Shown in pieces: positions 43,572 to 53,549 of a stretch of 64,000 bases of DNA (its first letter is position 1; each line of letters opens with the position of its first letter). Source of the DNA: BS750m-G57 sp964607575 (lineage in GTDB: Bacteria; Planctomycetota; Phycisphaerae; SM23-33); assembly GCA_964607575.1 (NCBI GenBank), contig CAZSLS010000001.1, positions 46,043 to 110,042 of the forward strand. Reading direction: 5' to 3'. A program made the translations under genes and the position numbers. The notes beneath the pieces were generated by a model. It was given only the letters and a program-made list of their open reading frames with translations. It was not told the DNA's origin and did no database searches.

Positions 43572-44083
43572 CAGAAGTCACCTTCCATTATTTCGCCGAG
43601 GCTGTCGCTGACTTCGGCGATCTGGTCTTCGGTGAGTTTCGGGTCGATCACCGTGTGTTCCTCGGGCGGGTCGCTTGCCTTGAAGTGCATCGACCAGACT
43701 TCCTGTCCTTCGTCGTCGGTGGTCATGCGGTCGTATATCAGCAGCTTCTTTCGCATCAGCACCAGCGCCAGTACGTAGCGGAAGTTGATCTTGGCCGGAT
43801 CCTGGGTTTCGCTGAGGCGCTCGAAGAGATTCACCATTAACTCATCGCTGACGAGGAGTCTTTTCTTCTCCTCGGGATGAGGCACGACCGTTCGCCACTT
43901 GCAGAGTACCGCGGCGCTGGTTGCTTCGTCCAGCGACTCGCTGCATGCGTCGCAGTAATCGTCGCGAATAAGTTCGTCGGGCCCCTCGGAAACCGTGGCG
44001 GTGAACTCCGTGCCCGGTGCGAGTTGCTCGTTGCATTTTGAGCACTGCCCGCTTGTCTTGCGAATGTTGTAGTCTTTAGCCAT
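43571..44083 (-). CDS. Zinc-ribbon protein, conserved hypothetical
   Basis: 170 residues; ATG at 44083. An N-terminal four-Cys ribbon (CSKCNEQ then CDACSES) is followed by a helical part (LMVNLFERLSETQDPAKINFRYVLALVLMRKKLL) and an acidic C terminus. No signal peptide. The first of three overlapping genes (with the lipoprotein and RDD protein), a set I would expect to be conserved in the class. The role is unknown; proteins of this type may couple cytoplasmic state to envelope assembly. Confidence 0.78.
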   Translation of the reverse strand: MAKDYNIRKTSGQCSKCNEQLAPGTEFTATVSEGPDELIRDDYCDACSESLDEATSAAVLCKWRTVVPHPEEKKRLLVSDELMVNLFERLSETQDPAKINFRYVLALVLMRKKLLIYDRMTTDDEGQEVWSMHFKASDPPEEHTVIDPKLTEDQIAEVSDSLGEIMEGDF

Positions 44084-44113
44084 TTTGCGATGATTCGTCG
44101 GGGCTCGAGCCCT

Positions 44114-44740
44114 TTATGGGAGCATTTCCCTGGTTGCTTCTTCTGTTTCGGCGTGGATCGCCCTGGCTCGGGCCAGATCGCCGGCGGAGGCCATTCTGAT
44201 TTCGTCGGCCTGGGCGGTGTCGGTCATATTGGGCAGGTTTATCCTGACGTTATAATCGCTCAGCGTGGCGGCCGCCACTGCCAACGCCCCTGCCGCCAGC
44301 AGATCCGTAACGAGCCACTTGTTACACTTGCCCGCCAGTTCCTTCATGTCGACCAGCAGCGCCAGCGCCGCCTGGGCTGTTTGGCGGGGCACGTCGATGG
44401 CCGCGGTGGTAGCTTCGGCGACGGCTTGGGTCTTGTCGTCACCATCGGGCAGGCGATTTGCCTGCTGGTAAGCTTGGTATGCGGCGATATCCGCGGAAAC
44501 CAGATCGACGCAGGTGCGGCAGGCGGTATCGAGGCGCTGCTCGAGTTCGGCGTAATAAGGTTCGTGCTCGGACAGCGATTTCTTGCCCTTTGAGAAATTC
44601 AGCGTCATTTGGCCCAGTGCGACGCCCAGGGCGCCGACCACGCCGGCAACGCTGCCTCCACCAGGAGTGGGGGCCTTGGCGCCGGTGGCGGATATGAATT
44701 CTTCGACCGTGTTCTGCAGGATATCGGGCGTTGATGTCAT
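44114..44740 (-). CDS. Cyclodeaminase/methenyltetrahydrofolate cyclohydrolase family protein (FchA-like)
   Basis: 208 residues; ATG at 44740 overlaps the M16 peptidase stop (ATGA). The family signature PTPGGGSVAGVVGALG is near residue 25, followed by the typical helical body and the LPNMTDTAQADEIR region. FchA converts methenyl-THF to formyl-THF; the related FTCD C-terminal domain deaminates formimino-THF. Single-domain members in anaerobes act in the folate branch of C1 metabolism, in keeping with the FDH and methyltransferase genes. Confidence 0.85.
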   Translation of the reverse strand: MTSTPDILQNTVEEFISATGAKAPTPGGGSVAGVVGALGVALGQMTLNFSKGKKSLSEHEPYYAELEQRLDTACRTCVDLVSADIAAYQAYQQANRLPDGDDKTQAVAEATTAAIDVPRQTAQAALALLVDMKELAGKCNKWLVTDLLAAGALAVAAATLSDYNVRINLPNMTDTAQADEIRMASAGDLARARAIHAETEEATREMLP

Positions 44741-47571
44741 TTGCTTTCGGTGTCCTTCTTGAACAACTCGGGTTTTGGCGTTGTCACGGCCACGACGTAA
44801 CCGCCGCTGAGGTACTTCCTGGCGACGCGGTTGACGTCGGCGGGGGTGACTTTACGATAGTAGGTTTCCATCTTTCCACGGAAATCATATCCGAAGCCGT
44901 ACAGTTCATCCAGAGCGGCCGCCAATGCCAATTCCGACATCGACTGGCTTCCGAGCAGTTCTGCCGTCAGGATGCTGTTCACGACCTCGTCGATTTTTTT
45001 CTGGGTCGGTACGTGCCTTGCAGCGCGTCTGTAGTTGGTCTTGATGATCCGGACGATTTTTGGAGCGTTTTCGGGCTGTCCTGCAGCGTAGGTCATGAAA
45101 GCCCCTGGGGCCAGACCCGCCCAGTTGTATGCGTGAACGACGTAGACGAGCTGCTTTCCGCGAAGCTCGGTATGAAGCCAGCCCGAGGGAAGGTGATATC
45201 CGCTGATGATGGCGTCGAGTACGGTGATAGCGAAGCGGTCTTCGAGATTGGTGGCCTTCATGCCCGGTACCGCTACGGTGATGGCGGCGACTTTGTTGGT
45301 GGTCTTGAGAATGTGCAATTCGCCTTCGGCGGCGACTTTTCTGGGCTTCGGTTTCACGACGTCGAGGCTCCAGTCGCTGCGTTTGGGCATGTCGCTGAAG
45401 AGTTTGGCGACCTGTTTTTTTGCAGCCGCCGCGTCGAAGTTACCGTAAATCGTAAGCACGCCTCGTTTCTTACCGACCGGGGCGATGTGTTTGACGTAAT
45501 AACTGCGGATGTCTTTCGGGGTCGCCTTGGTTACAACTTCGCTGCTACCGGACGAGATCCTCGCGTACGGCGAGCCGGTGAAAAACTTCGACCGGAAGAA
45601 CTTCTGGAGTTGCGGGAACCAGCTTTCGTCGGTCTGCTTTATGCTCGCCAGCAGTTTGGGCCTGAGAATATCCAGCTCACCCTGCTCGAATTTCGGCTTG
45701 TTGACGACTTCGGCGAGTATCTCCAGGGCCTTGGCGAAACTGTCGTCCAGCACGGTTGCCTGCCAGTACAGCGCGTTGTTCCCGCAGTTGCCCGAGATGC
45801 TTCCGCCTGCCTCTGCGAAAAACTCGTCGATCTGTTTGGCGGTGAAGTTTTCCGTGCCCCTGGTGGACATTGCGGTCATCAACTTGCCCATCCCGTTGGT
45901 TTTGGGCTCCTCGGCGAGCACGCCTCCTTCGACCGCAAACGCCATCGACACAAGTCCGACGGCGCTGTTGGGCTGGAGGACCACTTTGAGCCCGTCACCG
46001 GCGGTGAATGTCAGCGCCTTGCTCTCGGAGGTCGAGGCTTGCGTGGTGGCCGTGCCGGTAGCTTTCTTCGCGGGGGGGACCAGCCGCGTGATGACCATTC
46101 TGTCGAAGGTGAAGTATTTCTTTGCGACGGCCTGGACCTGTGCGGTGGTGACATCCTGAATGCGCTTTGTGTAGTTTTTCGAGAACGCCGCGTCGCCGGT
46201 TGCCAGGAAATCGGTGGCGATTCCTGCGGCGATATCTTCAGCGGTCTGCTGCCCGTAGACGAGAGCGGCTATCTTCTGGCGTTTTGCACGTTCGAGTTCA
46301 TCATCGGCAACGCCTTTTTCGACGACCTTCTTCAATTCTTCGATGATGGCGTTCTCGGCGGCGTCGGCCTTGTCGGGGTTTGAGCGGAACGAGATGCTGA
46401 AGTATCCCTTTCCCCACTGCGGTGTCCACGAGCTGGTCGAGATCGACGTGACGAGTTTCTTGTCGCGTTCGACGGCCTGGACGAGCCTGCTTGCCCGACC
46501 GCGAGACAGCGCGAAGCTGAGTACGTCCAGGGCGTAGAGGTCGTTGTGGATCAGCGGGATCGTCTGGAATCCGATTTGCTGCATGGTGTCCTTCAGTGCT
46601 TTATGCACCTGGACGGCGCGGCGGATGTTGGCGGGTGATTTGACATTCGGCAGGATCGTTCGAGCCTGCCTTCCGCGATCGAAATTGGCCATCGCGCCGC
46701 ATATCCGCTTGAGTGACGCCTCGACGTCCACGTCGCCGACCACGCAGAAGATCATGTTCTGCGGGATGTACGTCTTGCGGTGGTAGTCGACGACGTCTTT
46801 GTGCGTGACTCCCGCCAGGGCGGGTGCAAAACCGATCACCGGAACGGACGCCGGATGGTTTCCGAATGCGTTTGCCGCGTTTGCGTACCACATCTGGCGG
46901 CTGGGACTGTCCTTGCCCATCTCCAACTCGCGTTGGACCACGCCGTGTTCTCGCAGGAAATCTTTTTTCGTGATCGCCGCCTTGCTCATCCAGTCAGAGA
47001 TCAGATCGATACATTGCATGGTTTTCGAGGAAGCGGCGGCGATGTAATAACACGTGTGATCCAGCGTGGTGTAAGCGTTTGACTGCCCCCCGATTTCGGC
47101 GGTGCGGTTTTTGGTGGGTTTGGCGGTTTTTGAGCTTCCTCCGTCGTGGATCGCCTCACCGGCCACCAGGTGTTCGAGCAGATGGCTCAGCCCGCATCCG
47201 AGCCACTTGCCCTCGTACATCCCTCCGGTCCGCACGTATGCCCTCACGCAGACCACCGGCGCCGTACGCGTCGGCTTGATTATGACGGTCATACCGTTGG
47301 CCAGTTGGGCTACGGTTGCACCATCGGTGATGATCCGCCTGACAACCGGTTGGGCGTTAACGGTGGCGGCGGTGGTGGTCACGGCGGCGGTGGTGATTTC
47401 TGGTGCGTCCGGCGCCTTTGCCTTAGCCGGTTCCTTACCGTTCTTGCCGGCGGCCAGTCGTTCGGCTTGGTTTTCCAGTTGGGCTTCGGGTGTTTGGCAG
47501 CCGATCGCCGCCAACATCGCCACTGTCGCCGCCGCCAGAGTTAGTACTGTAAGCTTCGAGGCCAATCGCAT
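44737..47571 (-). CDS. M16 family zinc peptidase, two-lobe fused form, lipoprotein
   Basis: 944 residues; ATG at 47571 with GGAGC just upstream. A lipobox (LAAIGC) near residue 25. The first M16 unit (about 75-480) has the inverted zinc motif HLLEH in GLSHLLEHLVAG and a downstream Glu in ELEMGKDSP; its partner domain follows. The second pair (about 500-940) has lost the motif, as in the non-catalytic half of pitrilysin-type proteins. It should degrade small peptides in the envelope space. Co-transcribed with the cyclodeaminase gene by overlap, which may not imply a shared function. Confidence 0.9.
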   Translation of the reverse strand: MRLASKLTVLTLAAATVAMLAAIGCQTPEAQLENQAERLAAGKNGKEPAKAKAPDAPEITTAAVTTTAATVNAQPVVRRIITDGATVAQLANGMTVIIKPTRTAPVVCVRAYVRTGGMYEGKWLGCGLSHLLEHLVAGEAIHDGGSSKTAKPTKNRTAEIGGQSNAYTTLDHTCYYIAAASSKTMQCIDLISDWMSKAAITKKDFLREHGVVQRELEMGKDSPSRQMWYANAANAFGNHPASVPVIGFAPALAGVTHKDVVDYHRKTYIPQNMIFCVVGDVDVEASLKRICGAMANFDRGRQARTILPNVKSPANIRRAVQVHKALKDTMQQIGFQTIPLIHNDLYALDVLSFALSRGRASRLVQAVERDKKLVTSISTSSWTPQWGKGYFSISFRSNPDKADAAENAIIEELKKVVEKGVADDELERAKRQKIAALVYGQQTAEDIAAGIATDFLATGDAAFSKNYTKRIQDVTTAQVQAVAKKYFTFDRMVITRLVPPAKKATGTATTQASTSESKALTFTAGDGLKVVLQPNSAVGLVSMAFAVEGGVLAEEPKTNGMGKLMTAMSTRGTENFTAKQIDEFFAEAGGSISGNCGNNALYWQATVLDDSFAKALEILAEVVNKPKFEQGELDILRPKLLASIKQTDESWFPQLQKFFRSKFFTGSPYARISSGSSEVVTKATPKDIRSYYVKHIAPVGKKRGVLTIYGNFDAAAAKKQVAKLFSDMPKRSDWSLDVVKPKPRKVAAEGELHILKTTNKVAAITVAVPGMKATNLEDRFAITVLDAIISGYHLPSGWLHTELRGKQLVYVVHAYNWAGLAPGAFMTYAAGQPENAPKIVRIIKTNYRRAARHVPTQKKIDEVVNSILTAELLGSQSMSELALAAALDELYGFGYDFRGKMETYYRKVTPADVNRVARKYLSGGYVVAVTTPKPELFKKDTESK

Positions 47572-47600
47572 TGTTCTGCTCCGATTCTGGGAATGTGAAT

Positions 47601-47626
47601 TACCGGGCGCAGATTGCGCCCCGGTA
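47601..47626. terminator. GC-rich hairpin after the response-regulator gene
   Basis: TACCGGGCGCA (47601-47611) can pair with TGCGCCCCGGTA (47615-47626) with one bulge. It lies between the end of the response-regulator gene and the start of the M16 peptidase gene on the minus strand. There is no T-run, so it may be a weak terminator or a leader stem. Confidence 0.4.
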
Positions 47627-47642
47627 TCCGTCTGTGGTCGGG

Positions 47643-48113
47643 TCAGGATTCGGGCCGTTCCACCTGGCCTAGATATGCCAGCGTCCGATCGAGTTCGCTC
47701 TTGAGATGCCTGACTCTCAGGAGGCTCTTGACTCGCGTGGTCAGTTCGAGGCGGTTGACGGGTTTCGTTATGAAATCGTCGGTCCCGCTTTCCACACCCC
47801 GCTCGATGTCGGTCAGTTCGTTCAGTGCAGTTACCATTATCACCGGGGTGTCGCGTGTCGTGGGATCTGACTTGATTTTGCGGCAGACCTCGAACCCGCT
47901 CATTCTGGGCATCATGATGTCCAGCAGGATGAGATCGGGTCTTTCGGCGGCGACCTTTTCCAGGGCGTCAACGCCGTCGACGGCCGTGACCACCGGGCAT
48001 CCGAGTGTCTCGAGGTACGCCACCAGCAGTTCGAGATTCTGCTCGTTATCGTCGACTACCAGGATCTTGCTTTCGGCTATCCGGGCGTCGCTGTCGACTG
48101 CTGTATCATTCAT
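47643..48113 (-). CDS. Single-domain response regulator
   Basis: 156 residues from the ATG at 48113 (MNDTAV) with AGGAGAG 8 nt upstream; the open frame extends further but that part is not coding-like. CheY-type receiver: acidic pocket VVDDNEQ, phospho-acceptor Asp in PDLILLDIMMP, Thr in VTALNE and Lys in ITKPVNR. A short helical tail follows with no output domain, so it signals by protein contact. No kinase is adjacent; the haem histidine kinase at the start of the window is too distant to assign. Confidence 0.92.
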   Translation of the reverse strand: MNDTAVDSDARIAESKILVVDDNEQNLELLVAYLETLGCPVVTAVDGVDALEKVAAERPDLILLDIMMPRMSGFEVCRKIKSDPTTRDTPVIMVTALNELTDIERGVESGTDDFITKPVNRLELTTRVKSLLRVRHLKSELDRTLAYLGQVERPES

Positions 48114-48267
48114 GTTACTTCTCTCCTGATTGTCCGGACGGGAATGTCCGGCGGGGCATGGGCTAAGCATACACATCCCATCGCGCCAAGGCAATACGGC
48201 ATTGAGATACTGCCATCGGTGCCGGTGAACTGTTGGCTCGGGCGGTCTGTGCGGATAGTATGTCTGT

Positions 48268-50532
48268 ATGTCGCGTCTGTTTGAAGAACCTGAGAGTCCC
48301 GCGCCCGCTGCGACCGGCGTCGATAGCGGTCGGGCGGTCGTTGGCGTTGCGGTGGCTGCCAATGTGTGGGGCGATTACGATTACATTTGGCCTGAGAGGT
48401 TCGGTCCGCCGCAGATCGGTCAGCGCGTGCGGGTATCCTTCGGGCGGGGGGGGCGAATGACCACCGGGGTTGTCGTGCGGACCGAAGGGGCCCCCGGCGA
48501 TCGGAAACTCAAGGTAGTCGGCGAACTGATCGATACCGAATCGCAGTTCGACTCCGTCAGGTGGGAACTCGGTCAGTGGATCAGCCGCTACTACCTGAGC
48601 CCGCTGGGGATGACGCTTGGGGCGATGATTCCGTCGGCCGTCGGAAAGCACGCACCGCGAACCGAGACGGTGGTATTCCTGCAGGGCGGTCCGAAAGACC
48701 TCGCCCAGGCGCTGGGTGCGAGGCAGAAGCGCGTCCTGGACGAATTGCTGGAGGCACGCAGGCAGGGGGTCCAGCCGCTGGGACTCCAGGGCCTGATGAA
48801 GCACAGCGGCGCTTCGCGCAATACGATCGGGCGTTTGAAAGCACGCGGGCTGATCAGGACCGAGTCGAGACCCGTTCGGATAGATAATCTCGATTCGACC
48901 GACATGGAAGATGACCCCATCGAGCCCAACGATCAGCAGCTTGCTGTGCTGGCGGAGATCGAGGCCCGGTTGGGCGGCGGGTTTTCAGCGATGCTGCTGC
49001 ATGGGGTAACGGGCAGCGGGAAGACCGAAGTTTACATCCGGGCCATCCGCCAGGTTGTGGCGGCCGGGCAGCAGGCGATTGTACTCGTACCGGAGATAGC
49101 CCTGGCGACCCAGACCCTCCAACGTCTCGTGCGGCGCCTTCCGCGCGTGGCTGTCCTCCACAGCGGTCTTACCGACGCCCAGCGTGCGTTTTACTATCAG
49201 CAGATTCGCGACGGGCACGCCGCGGTAGTGGTTGGCCCGCGCAGTGCGGTTTTCGCCCCGACCGCGAAACTCGGTCTGATCGTGGTCGACGAGGAGCACG
49301 AATCGTCGTACAAGCAGGACTCCGTACCCCGCTACCACGGTCGCGACGTTGCGGTAATGCGGGCATCGCTCGAAAAAGTTCCGATTGTTCTGGGATCGGC
49401 CACGCCGTCGCTGGAATCGCTGCACAACGCCCGCCGGAAGCGTTACCAGTTGCTGAGCCTTCCCCAGCGCGTGCGGTCGCTGCCCATGCCGACCCTGAAA
49501 ATCGTCAATCTGCGACAGGAGATCAATCCCCGAAAGGTCGAGTTGATCGGACGGACGCTCACCCAACAGCTCGCCGCGGCGCTCGATGCGGGGCACCAGG
49601 CGATCTTGCTGATGAATCGCCGCGGATTTGCGAGCTTCGTGTTCTGCCCCCACTGCAAGTGGGAACTTGGCTGCGAGAACTGCACCCGCCCGATGGTGTT
49701 CCACCAGGCGACCGAAATGGCCGTCTGCCACTACTGTCAGGGCACAGTCGGTCTCCCCGCTAAATGCCCCGCCTGCGGGGGCAAGCTGCTGCTGTTCGGT
49801 ATGGGCATCCAGCGCGTCGAGGACGAACTTGCCCGCAAGTTTCCCGAGGCGAAATTTGCCCGCGTCGATTCAGACACGATGACCTCGCCCAAACAGTTCA
49901 GGAAGGTCTTCGAGGAATTTTCATCCGAGAGGCTCGATATCCTCCTGGGCACGCAGATGGTGGGCAAGGGGCTGGATTTTCCGGGCGTCTCGCTGGTTGG
50001 CGTGTTGTCGGCCGACACGGCGCTGCGAATCCCGGACTTCCGCGCCGCCGAGAGGACGTTCCAGCTTATTGTCCAGGTGGCTGGACGCGCCGGACGCTCA
50101 GATCTGCCCGGGCGGGTCGTCGTACAGACCCTGCATCCTGACGAACCGGCGATCATCTTCGCGACCAACCACGACTACAACGGTTTCGCCGAAATCGAGA
50201 TGTCTCAGCGCGCCGAAGCTCATCTACCGCCATTTGCACGGATGATTCGTTTTATCGTTCGGCACGCCAAGGCCAACAAGGCCCAGGACGGCGCCGGCGA
50301 ACTGGCGAGATCGCTCGGTGTGATACTGCCCCCCGACAAGGTCTCGATTACCGGCCCGCTCCAACCGGACATCGTCAAGTTGCGCAAAATGTTCCGCTAC
50401 GAGATCACCGTAATACCGTCGTCCGGACCGGTCGGCTGGGTTCAGAAACTGCTCTATCCGCAGATGGCCTCGATATGCCGCAGCAATCCGGCCGAAGTGG
50501 TGATCGATGTTGACCCGATGAACCTTATGTAA
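48268..50532 (+). CDS. priA: Primosomal replication protein N' (PriA helicase)
   Basis: 754 residues; ATG at 48268. N-terminal 3'-DNA-binding and winged-helix domains (about 1-200), DExH helicase core with Walker A GVTGSGKTEVY and DEEH in VVDEEHESSYK, then the Zn-binding insert with eight Cys (CPHCKWELGC, CENC, CHYC, CPAC) and helicase motifs V and VI (GTQMVGKGLDFPGVSLVG, then QVAGRAGR). Restarts stalled replication forks in the cytoplasm. The length fits the family and no oddities are seen. Confidence 0.96.
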   Translation: MSRLFEEPESPAPAATGVDSGRAVVGVAVAANVWGDYDYIWPERFGPPQIGQRVRVSFGRGGRMTTGVVVRTEGAPGDRKLKVVGELIDTESQFDSVRWELGQWISRYYLSPLGMTLGAMIPSAVGKHAPRTETVVFLQGGPKDLAQALGARQKRVLDELLEARRQGVQPLGLQGLMKHSGASRNTIGRLKARGLIRTESRPVRIDNLDSTDMEDDPIEPNDQQLAVLAEIEARLGGGFSAMLLHGVTGSGKTEVYIRAIRQVVAAGQQAIVLVPEIALATQTLQRLVRRLPRVAVLHSGLTDAQRAFYYQQIRDGHAAVVVGPRSAVFAPTAKLGLIVVDEEHESSYKQDSVPRYHGRDVAVMRASLEKVPIVLGSATPSLESLHNARRKRYQLLSLPQRVRSLPMPTLKIVNLRQEINPRKVELIGRTLTQQLAAALDAGHQAILLMNRRGFASFVFCPHCKWELGCENCTRPMVFHQATEMAVCHYCQGTVGLPAKCPACGGKLLLFGMGIQRVEDELARKFPEAKFARVDSDTMTSPKQFRKVFEEFSSERLDILLGTQMVGKGLDFPGVSLVGVLSADTALRIPDFRAAERTFQLIVQVAGRAGRSDLPGRVVVQTLHPDEPAIIFATNHDYNGFAEIEMSQRAEAHLPPFARMIRFIVRHAKANKAQDGAGELARSLGVILPPDKVSITGPLQPDIVKLRKMFRYEITVIPSSGPVGWVQKLLYPQMASICRSNPAEVVIDVDPMNLM

Positions 50533-50555
50533 TCAGCGCAACCGAGAAGAGCCCC

Positions 50556-51293
50556 ATGCCACACGAACCGATGACTGCATCGCAGGTCGCAACTTACCTG
50601 GCGATGGATCTGCGCGAAGTGGTAAAGCTCGCCTCACGCGGGCAGATCCCCTGCAGGAAGCTCGGTGGTGATAAGTCCCCAAGCGACAGGTTTCGATTCA
50701 TCAAGAGCGATGTTGACCATTGGATCGAGAATCAGATGCACACTCTCAACCGTCAGCGGTTGGCCAGTATTTCAAAGGCGGTGAGCGATCACCACGGTCT
50801 GGACGCCGAGGGGATGCTTCTTTGTTCGAGCATTCCCGAAGGTGGTTTGGACGTGCCGATGCATGCTCGCACCCGCGAGGCCACTATCCGCGAACTCGTT
50901 GACGTCGCCGATCGTGCGGGGATGGTCCACCTCAAGAGCGACCTCCTCGACGAAGTGCGCGAGCGTGAAGACGTGTGTTCGACGGCTTTGATACCCGGAG
51001 TAGCCCTTCCGCATCCGCACCACCCGGTGGAATACGATATTGTCGAGAGCTTTGTGGTTGTCGGCCTGACGCATTCGGGGATACCGTTTGGGGCGCCTGA
51101 CGGTTCGTTGACGCGTCTGTTCTTCCTGGTATGCTGCAAGGACGAGCGCACGCACCTGCACCTGCTGGCGAGGTTGGCGCAGATGCTTCACACGCCTGGA
51201 GTATTGGATGAACTGATGGGCGCCGACGGGCCCGAGGAACTGATGAGTACCCTGCAGAATTGCGAAAGAACAATCGTCAGCGCCCAGAGCTGA
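50556..51293 (+). CDS. PTS EIIA (fructose/Ntr type) domain with N-terminal DNA-binding HTH
   Basis: 245 residues; starts 23 bp after priA. N-terminal excisionase/MerR-like helix-turn-helix (MTASQVATYLAMDLREVVKL, about 5-55), then an EIIA type-2 domain (about 85-240) whose phospho-acceptor His lies in IPGVALPHPHHPVE. No PTS permease domain is attached. The fusion suggests that phosphorylation state is read directly to control DNA binding or a partner, as in PTS-Ntr regulators. No HPr or EI gene is in the window. Confidence 0.85.
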   Translation: MPHEPMTASQVATYLAMDLREVVKLASRGQIPCRKLGGDKSPSDRFRFIKSDVDHWIENQMHTLNRQRLASISKAVSDHHGLDAEGMLLCSSIPEGGLDVPMHARTREATIRELVDVADRAGMVHLKSDLLDEVREREDVCSTALIPGVALPHPHHPVEYDIVESFVVVGLTHSGIPFGAPDGSLTRLFFLVCCKDERTHLHLLARLAQMLHTPGVLDELMGADGPEELMSTLQNCERTIVSAQS

Positions 51294-51312
51294 AGCTGCG
51301 AGAATCGAAAGC

Positions 51313-52278
51313 GTGAAGAACGACTCGGACAACCTCTTCGATACCGACTTTCTGGCCAGGCTGGAACGCCTACACCTGATCGCCAAACGCATTTCCGGCG
51401 GTACGGTGGGAGGTACCAGGCGTTCGAGGCGACTGGGCGACGGGCTCGAGTTTGCCGACCACCGCGACTACGCGCCGGGAGACGATACTCGTTTCATCGA
51501 CTGGCCGTATTACGCCAGAATGGAAAAGCTCCTGATTCGCCTGTTCCACGAGCACAGCGAGTCGACGGTGGTGGTGGCGTTGGATTGCTCCGGATCGATG
51601 GCGCCCGGCGGGACTTCCGCGAAGTTTGACTATGCCCGCCGTACTGCCGCGGCGCTTACGTATGTGGCTATGGGGGCGCTGGACCGCGTGGCGCTGGCGG
51701 CGTTCGGCGGCGAGATCGGCGCGGGCGACACGTTTCACGCCGGTAGAAACCGCGGTCAGATCGCTGGTGTGTTAGATTACCTGCGGGACTTGTTGGCGGG
51801 GGGGGCGACGGATCTCGCCGGCAGCATCAAGCGGTTGTCGCAGTTGGCCAGGGGGTCCGGGCACGCCGGTTCAATCGCTCCCGGCGCCGGCGACTCCGCG
51901 GGGACAATCCTGCTTATCTCCGACCTGTTGGACTGCCCGGGCGATCTGGACGGGGCACTGGGACAACTGCAGACATCCGATCTTGCCGGGAGAAGGGACG
52001 TTACCGTAATCCACCTGTTTAGCCCGGTCGATGCGCGGGGCGAGGACCTTGCCAAGGGCCCGATGATGTTCCAGCACGCCGAGACCGACCGCAGGATGCC
52101 CCTATGGTTGACCGACGAAGTACTCGAAGCATACCGCCGCAAGTGGGGCGAGTTCCAGGACCACTGCCGCAAAATCTGCCTCTCGCGCGGGGCGACCTAT
52201 GTATCGGCCTGCACCGACATACCGTTCGAGCAACTGATTCTGACGACCCTGAAACGCGCCGGGGTACTGGCGCAATAG
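51313..52278 (+). CDS. DUF58 domain protein
   Basis: 321 residues; GTG at 51313, 19 bp after the EIIA gene. The DUF58 signature is clear: GDGLEFADHRDYAPGDDTR and FIDWPYYARM. After it a VWA-like MIDAS (ALDCSGSM) opens a von Willebrand-type fold. Such proteins usually sit beside a MoxR AAA+ ATPase and help fold or insert metal cofactors; no MoxR gene is here. Cytoplasmic, no signal peptide. Confidence 0.9.
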   Translation: MKNDSDNLFDTDFLARLERLHLIAKRISGGTVGGTRRSRRLGDGLEFADHRDYAPGDDTRFIDWPYYARMEKLLIRLFHEHSESTVVVALDCSGSMAPGGTSAKFDYARRTAAALTYVAMGALDRVALAAFGGEIGAGDTFHAGRNRGQIAGVLDYLRDLLAGGATDLAGSIKRLSQLARGSGHAGSIAPGAGDSAGTILLISDLLDCPGDLDGALGQLQTSDLAGRRDVTVIHLFSPVDARGEDLAKGPMMFQHAETDRRMPLWLTDEVLEAYRRKWGEFQDHCRKICLSRGATYVSACTDIPFEQLILTTLKRAGVLAQ

Positions 52279-52398
52279 GCGCCGGTTACCGGGGATCAAT
52301 TCCAAGAAGTTTGAGCATCTCGCCGGATAAAGGTGTATAGTACACCGCGGTAGACGCCAGGTGGCCGCCGGAAGCCTGCGGCCGGGGAGTGTCCTGTT

Positions 52399-53529
52399 AT
52401 GAAAGCAACGACATTGTGGTTGCCGTTGATAGTCATAGGGATCTTGGTCTGGTGTGGAATCCTCTTTTTCGGTCCGGATATAGCAGGACGCATTTCGTAT
52501 GCCTACGAATCGGCCCGGCAGCGTGCCATAATCGAGAACCTGCCTGAACTCAAGCAGGCCGATCAGCTTTCCACGCTGTTTCGGGAAGTTTCAAAGGCCG
52601 TAAAACCTGCCGTTGTCGAAGTGCGCGTTTTGCAGGAGGTCGAGTCCGAGGGGCGGAGACTTCCCCGGCGGTTGGAAGGCGGGGCTATCGGCAGCGGGGT
52701 CATCGTGGACCACAAGAACGGTTACGTCGTGACTAACGACCACGTGATTTCCGGAGCGGACAGGATAACCGTCGTACTCGCTGACGGGCGAAAACTCATC
52801 GCCCAATGGGTGCGGTCCGACAGGATGACGGACCTGGCGATCATAAAGATATCTCCCGACAAGCTTCTGGACATCCCACTGGGCGACAGCGACAAGATGG
52901 AGGTTGGTGACCTGGTACTCGCAGTCGGTTCGCCGATCCGACTGCCCCAGACCGTGACGTCCGGTATGATATCGGCCAAGGGACGAATGTACGGACGGTC
53001 CGACAAGTACCAGAACTATCTCCAGACCGATGCGGCGATAAATCACGGAAATTCCGGCGGACCGCTGATCAATATGGACGGTGAGATCATCGGGATTAAC
53101 GTGGCTATCGTTTCGCCCTCGGGCACGAGTGCGGGACTTGGACTGGCGATACCTTCGAACAGGGTAAAACGCGTCACCAGGCAACTCATCGAAGACGGAA
53201 AGGTGACGCGCGGTTTTATCGGGCTGGCGTTCAGGGCGATTGACCAGGAGACCGCCACGAAACTTAAGCTTCCCCACGCCAAGGGCGCCCTGGTGATAAT
53301 GGTTGCTCCCGGCGGTCCGGCCGATCTGGCTGGAATCAAGGATGGCGATTTTATCCTCTCTGTTGATTCGCAGACCATCGCCAACAGTCAGGAATTCCGC
53401 CATATTGTAGCCGATATCAGCCCCGGGACGACTATCCCCATAGAACTATACCGAGACGGCGAGACGATGATCCTGTCTGTCAAGATCGTTCTCCAACCTG
53501 AGAATATGTCCGACGCGTTTCGCCCCTGA
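52399..53529 (+). CDS. HtrA/DegP-family serine protease with PDZ domain
   Basis: 376 residues; ATG at 52399 with GGGGAG 9 nt upstream. An N-terminal signal anchor (LPLIVIGILVWCGILFF) is followed by the protease domain with triad His in VVTNDHVIS, Asp in MTDLAIIKI and Ser in HGNSGGPLIN, then one PDZ domain (about 270-360; GALVIMVAPGGPADLAGIKDGD). It degrades or refolds damaged envelope proteins. The one-PDZ, anchored form is DegS-like. Confidence 0.95.
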   Translation: MKATTLWLPLIVIGILVWCGILFFGPDIAGRISYAYESARQRAIIENLPELKQADQLSTLFREVSKAVKPAVVEVRVLQEVESEGRRLPRRLEGGAIGSGVIVDHKNGYVVTNDHVISGADRITVVLADGRKLIAQWVRSDRMTDLAIIKISPDKLLDIPLGDSDKMEVGDLVLAVGSPIRLPQTVTSGMISAKGRMYGRSDKYQNYLQTDAAINHGNSGGPLINMDGEIIGINVAIVSPSGTSAGLGLAIPSNRVKRVTRQLIEDGKVTRGFIGLAFRAIDQETATKLKLPHAKGALVIMVAPGGPADLAGIKDGDFILSVDSQTIANSQEFRHIVADISPGTTIPIELYRDGETMILSVKIVLQPENMSDAFRP

Positions 53530-53549
53530 TTATCGTTGTGGACCGTATA

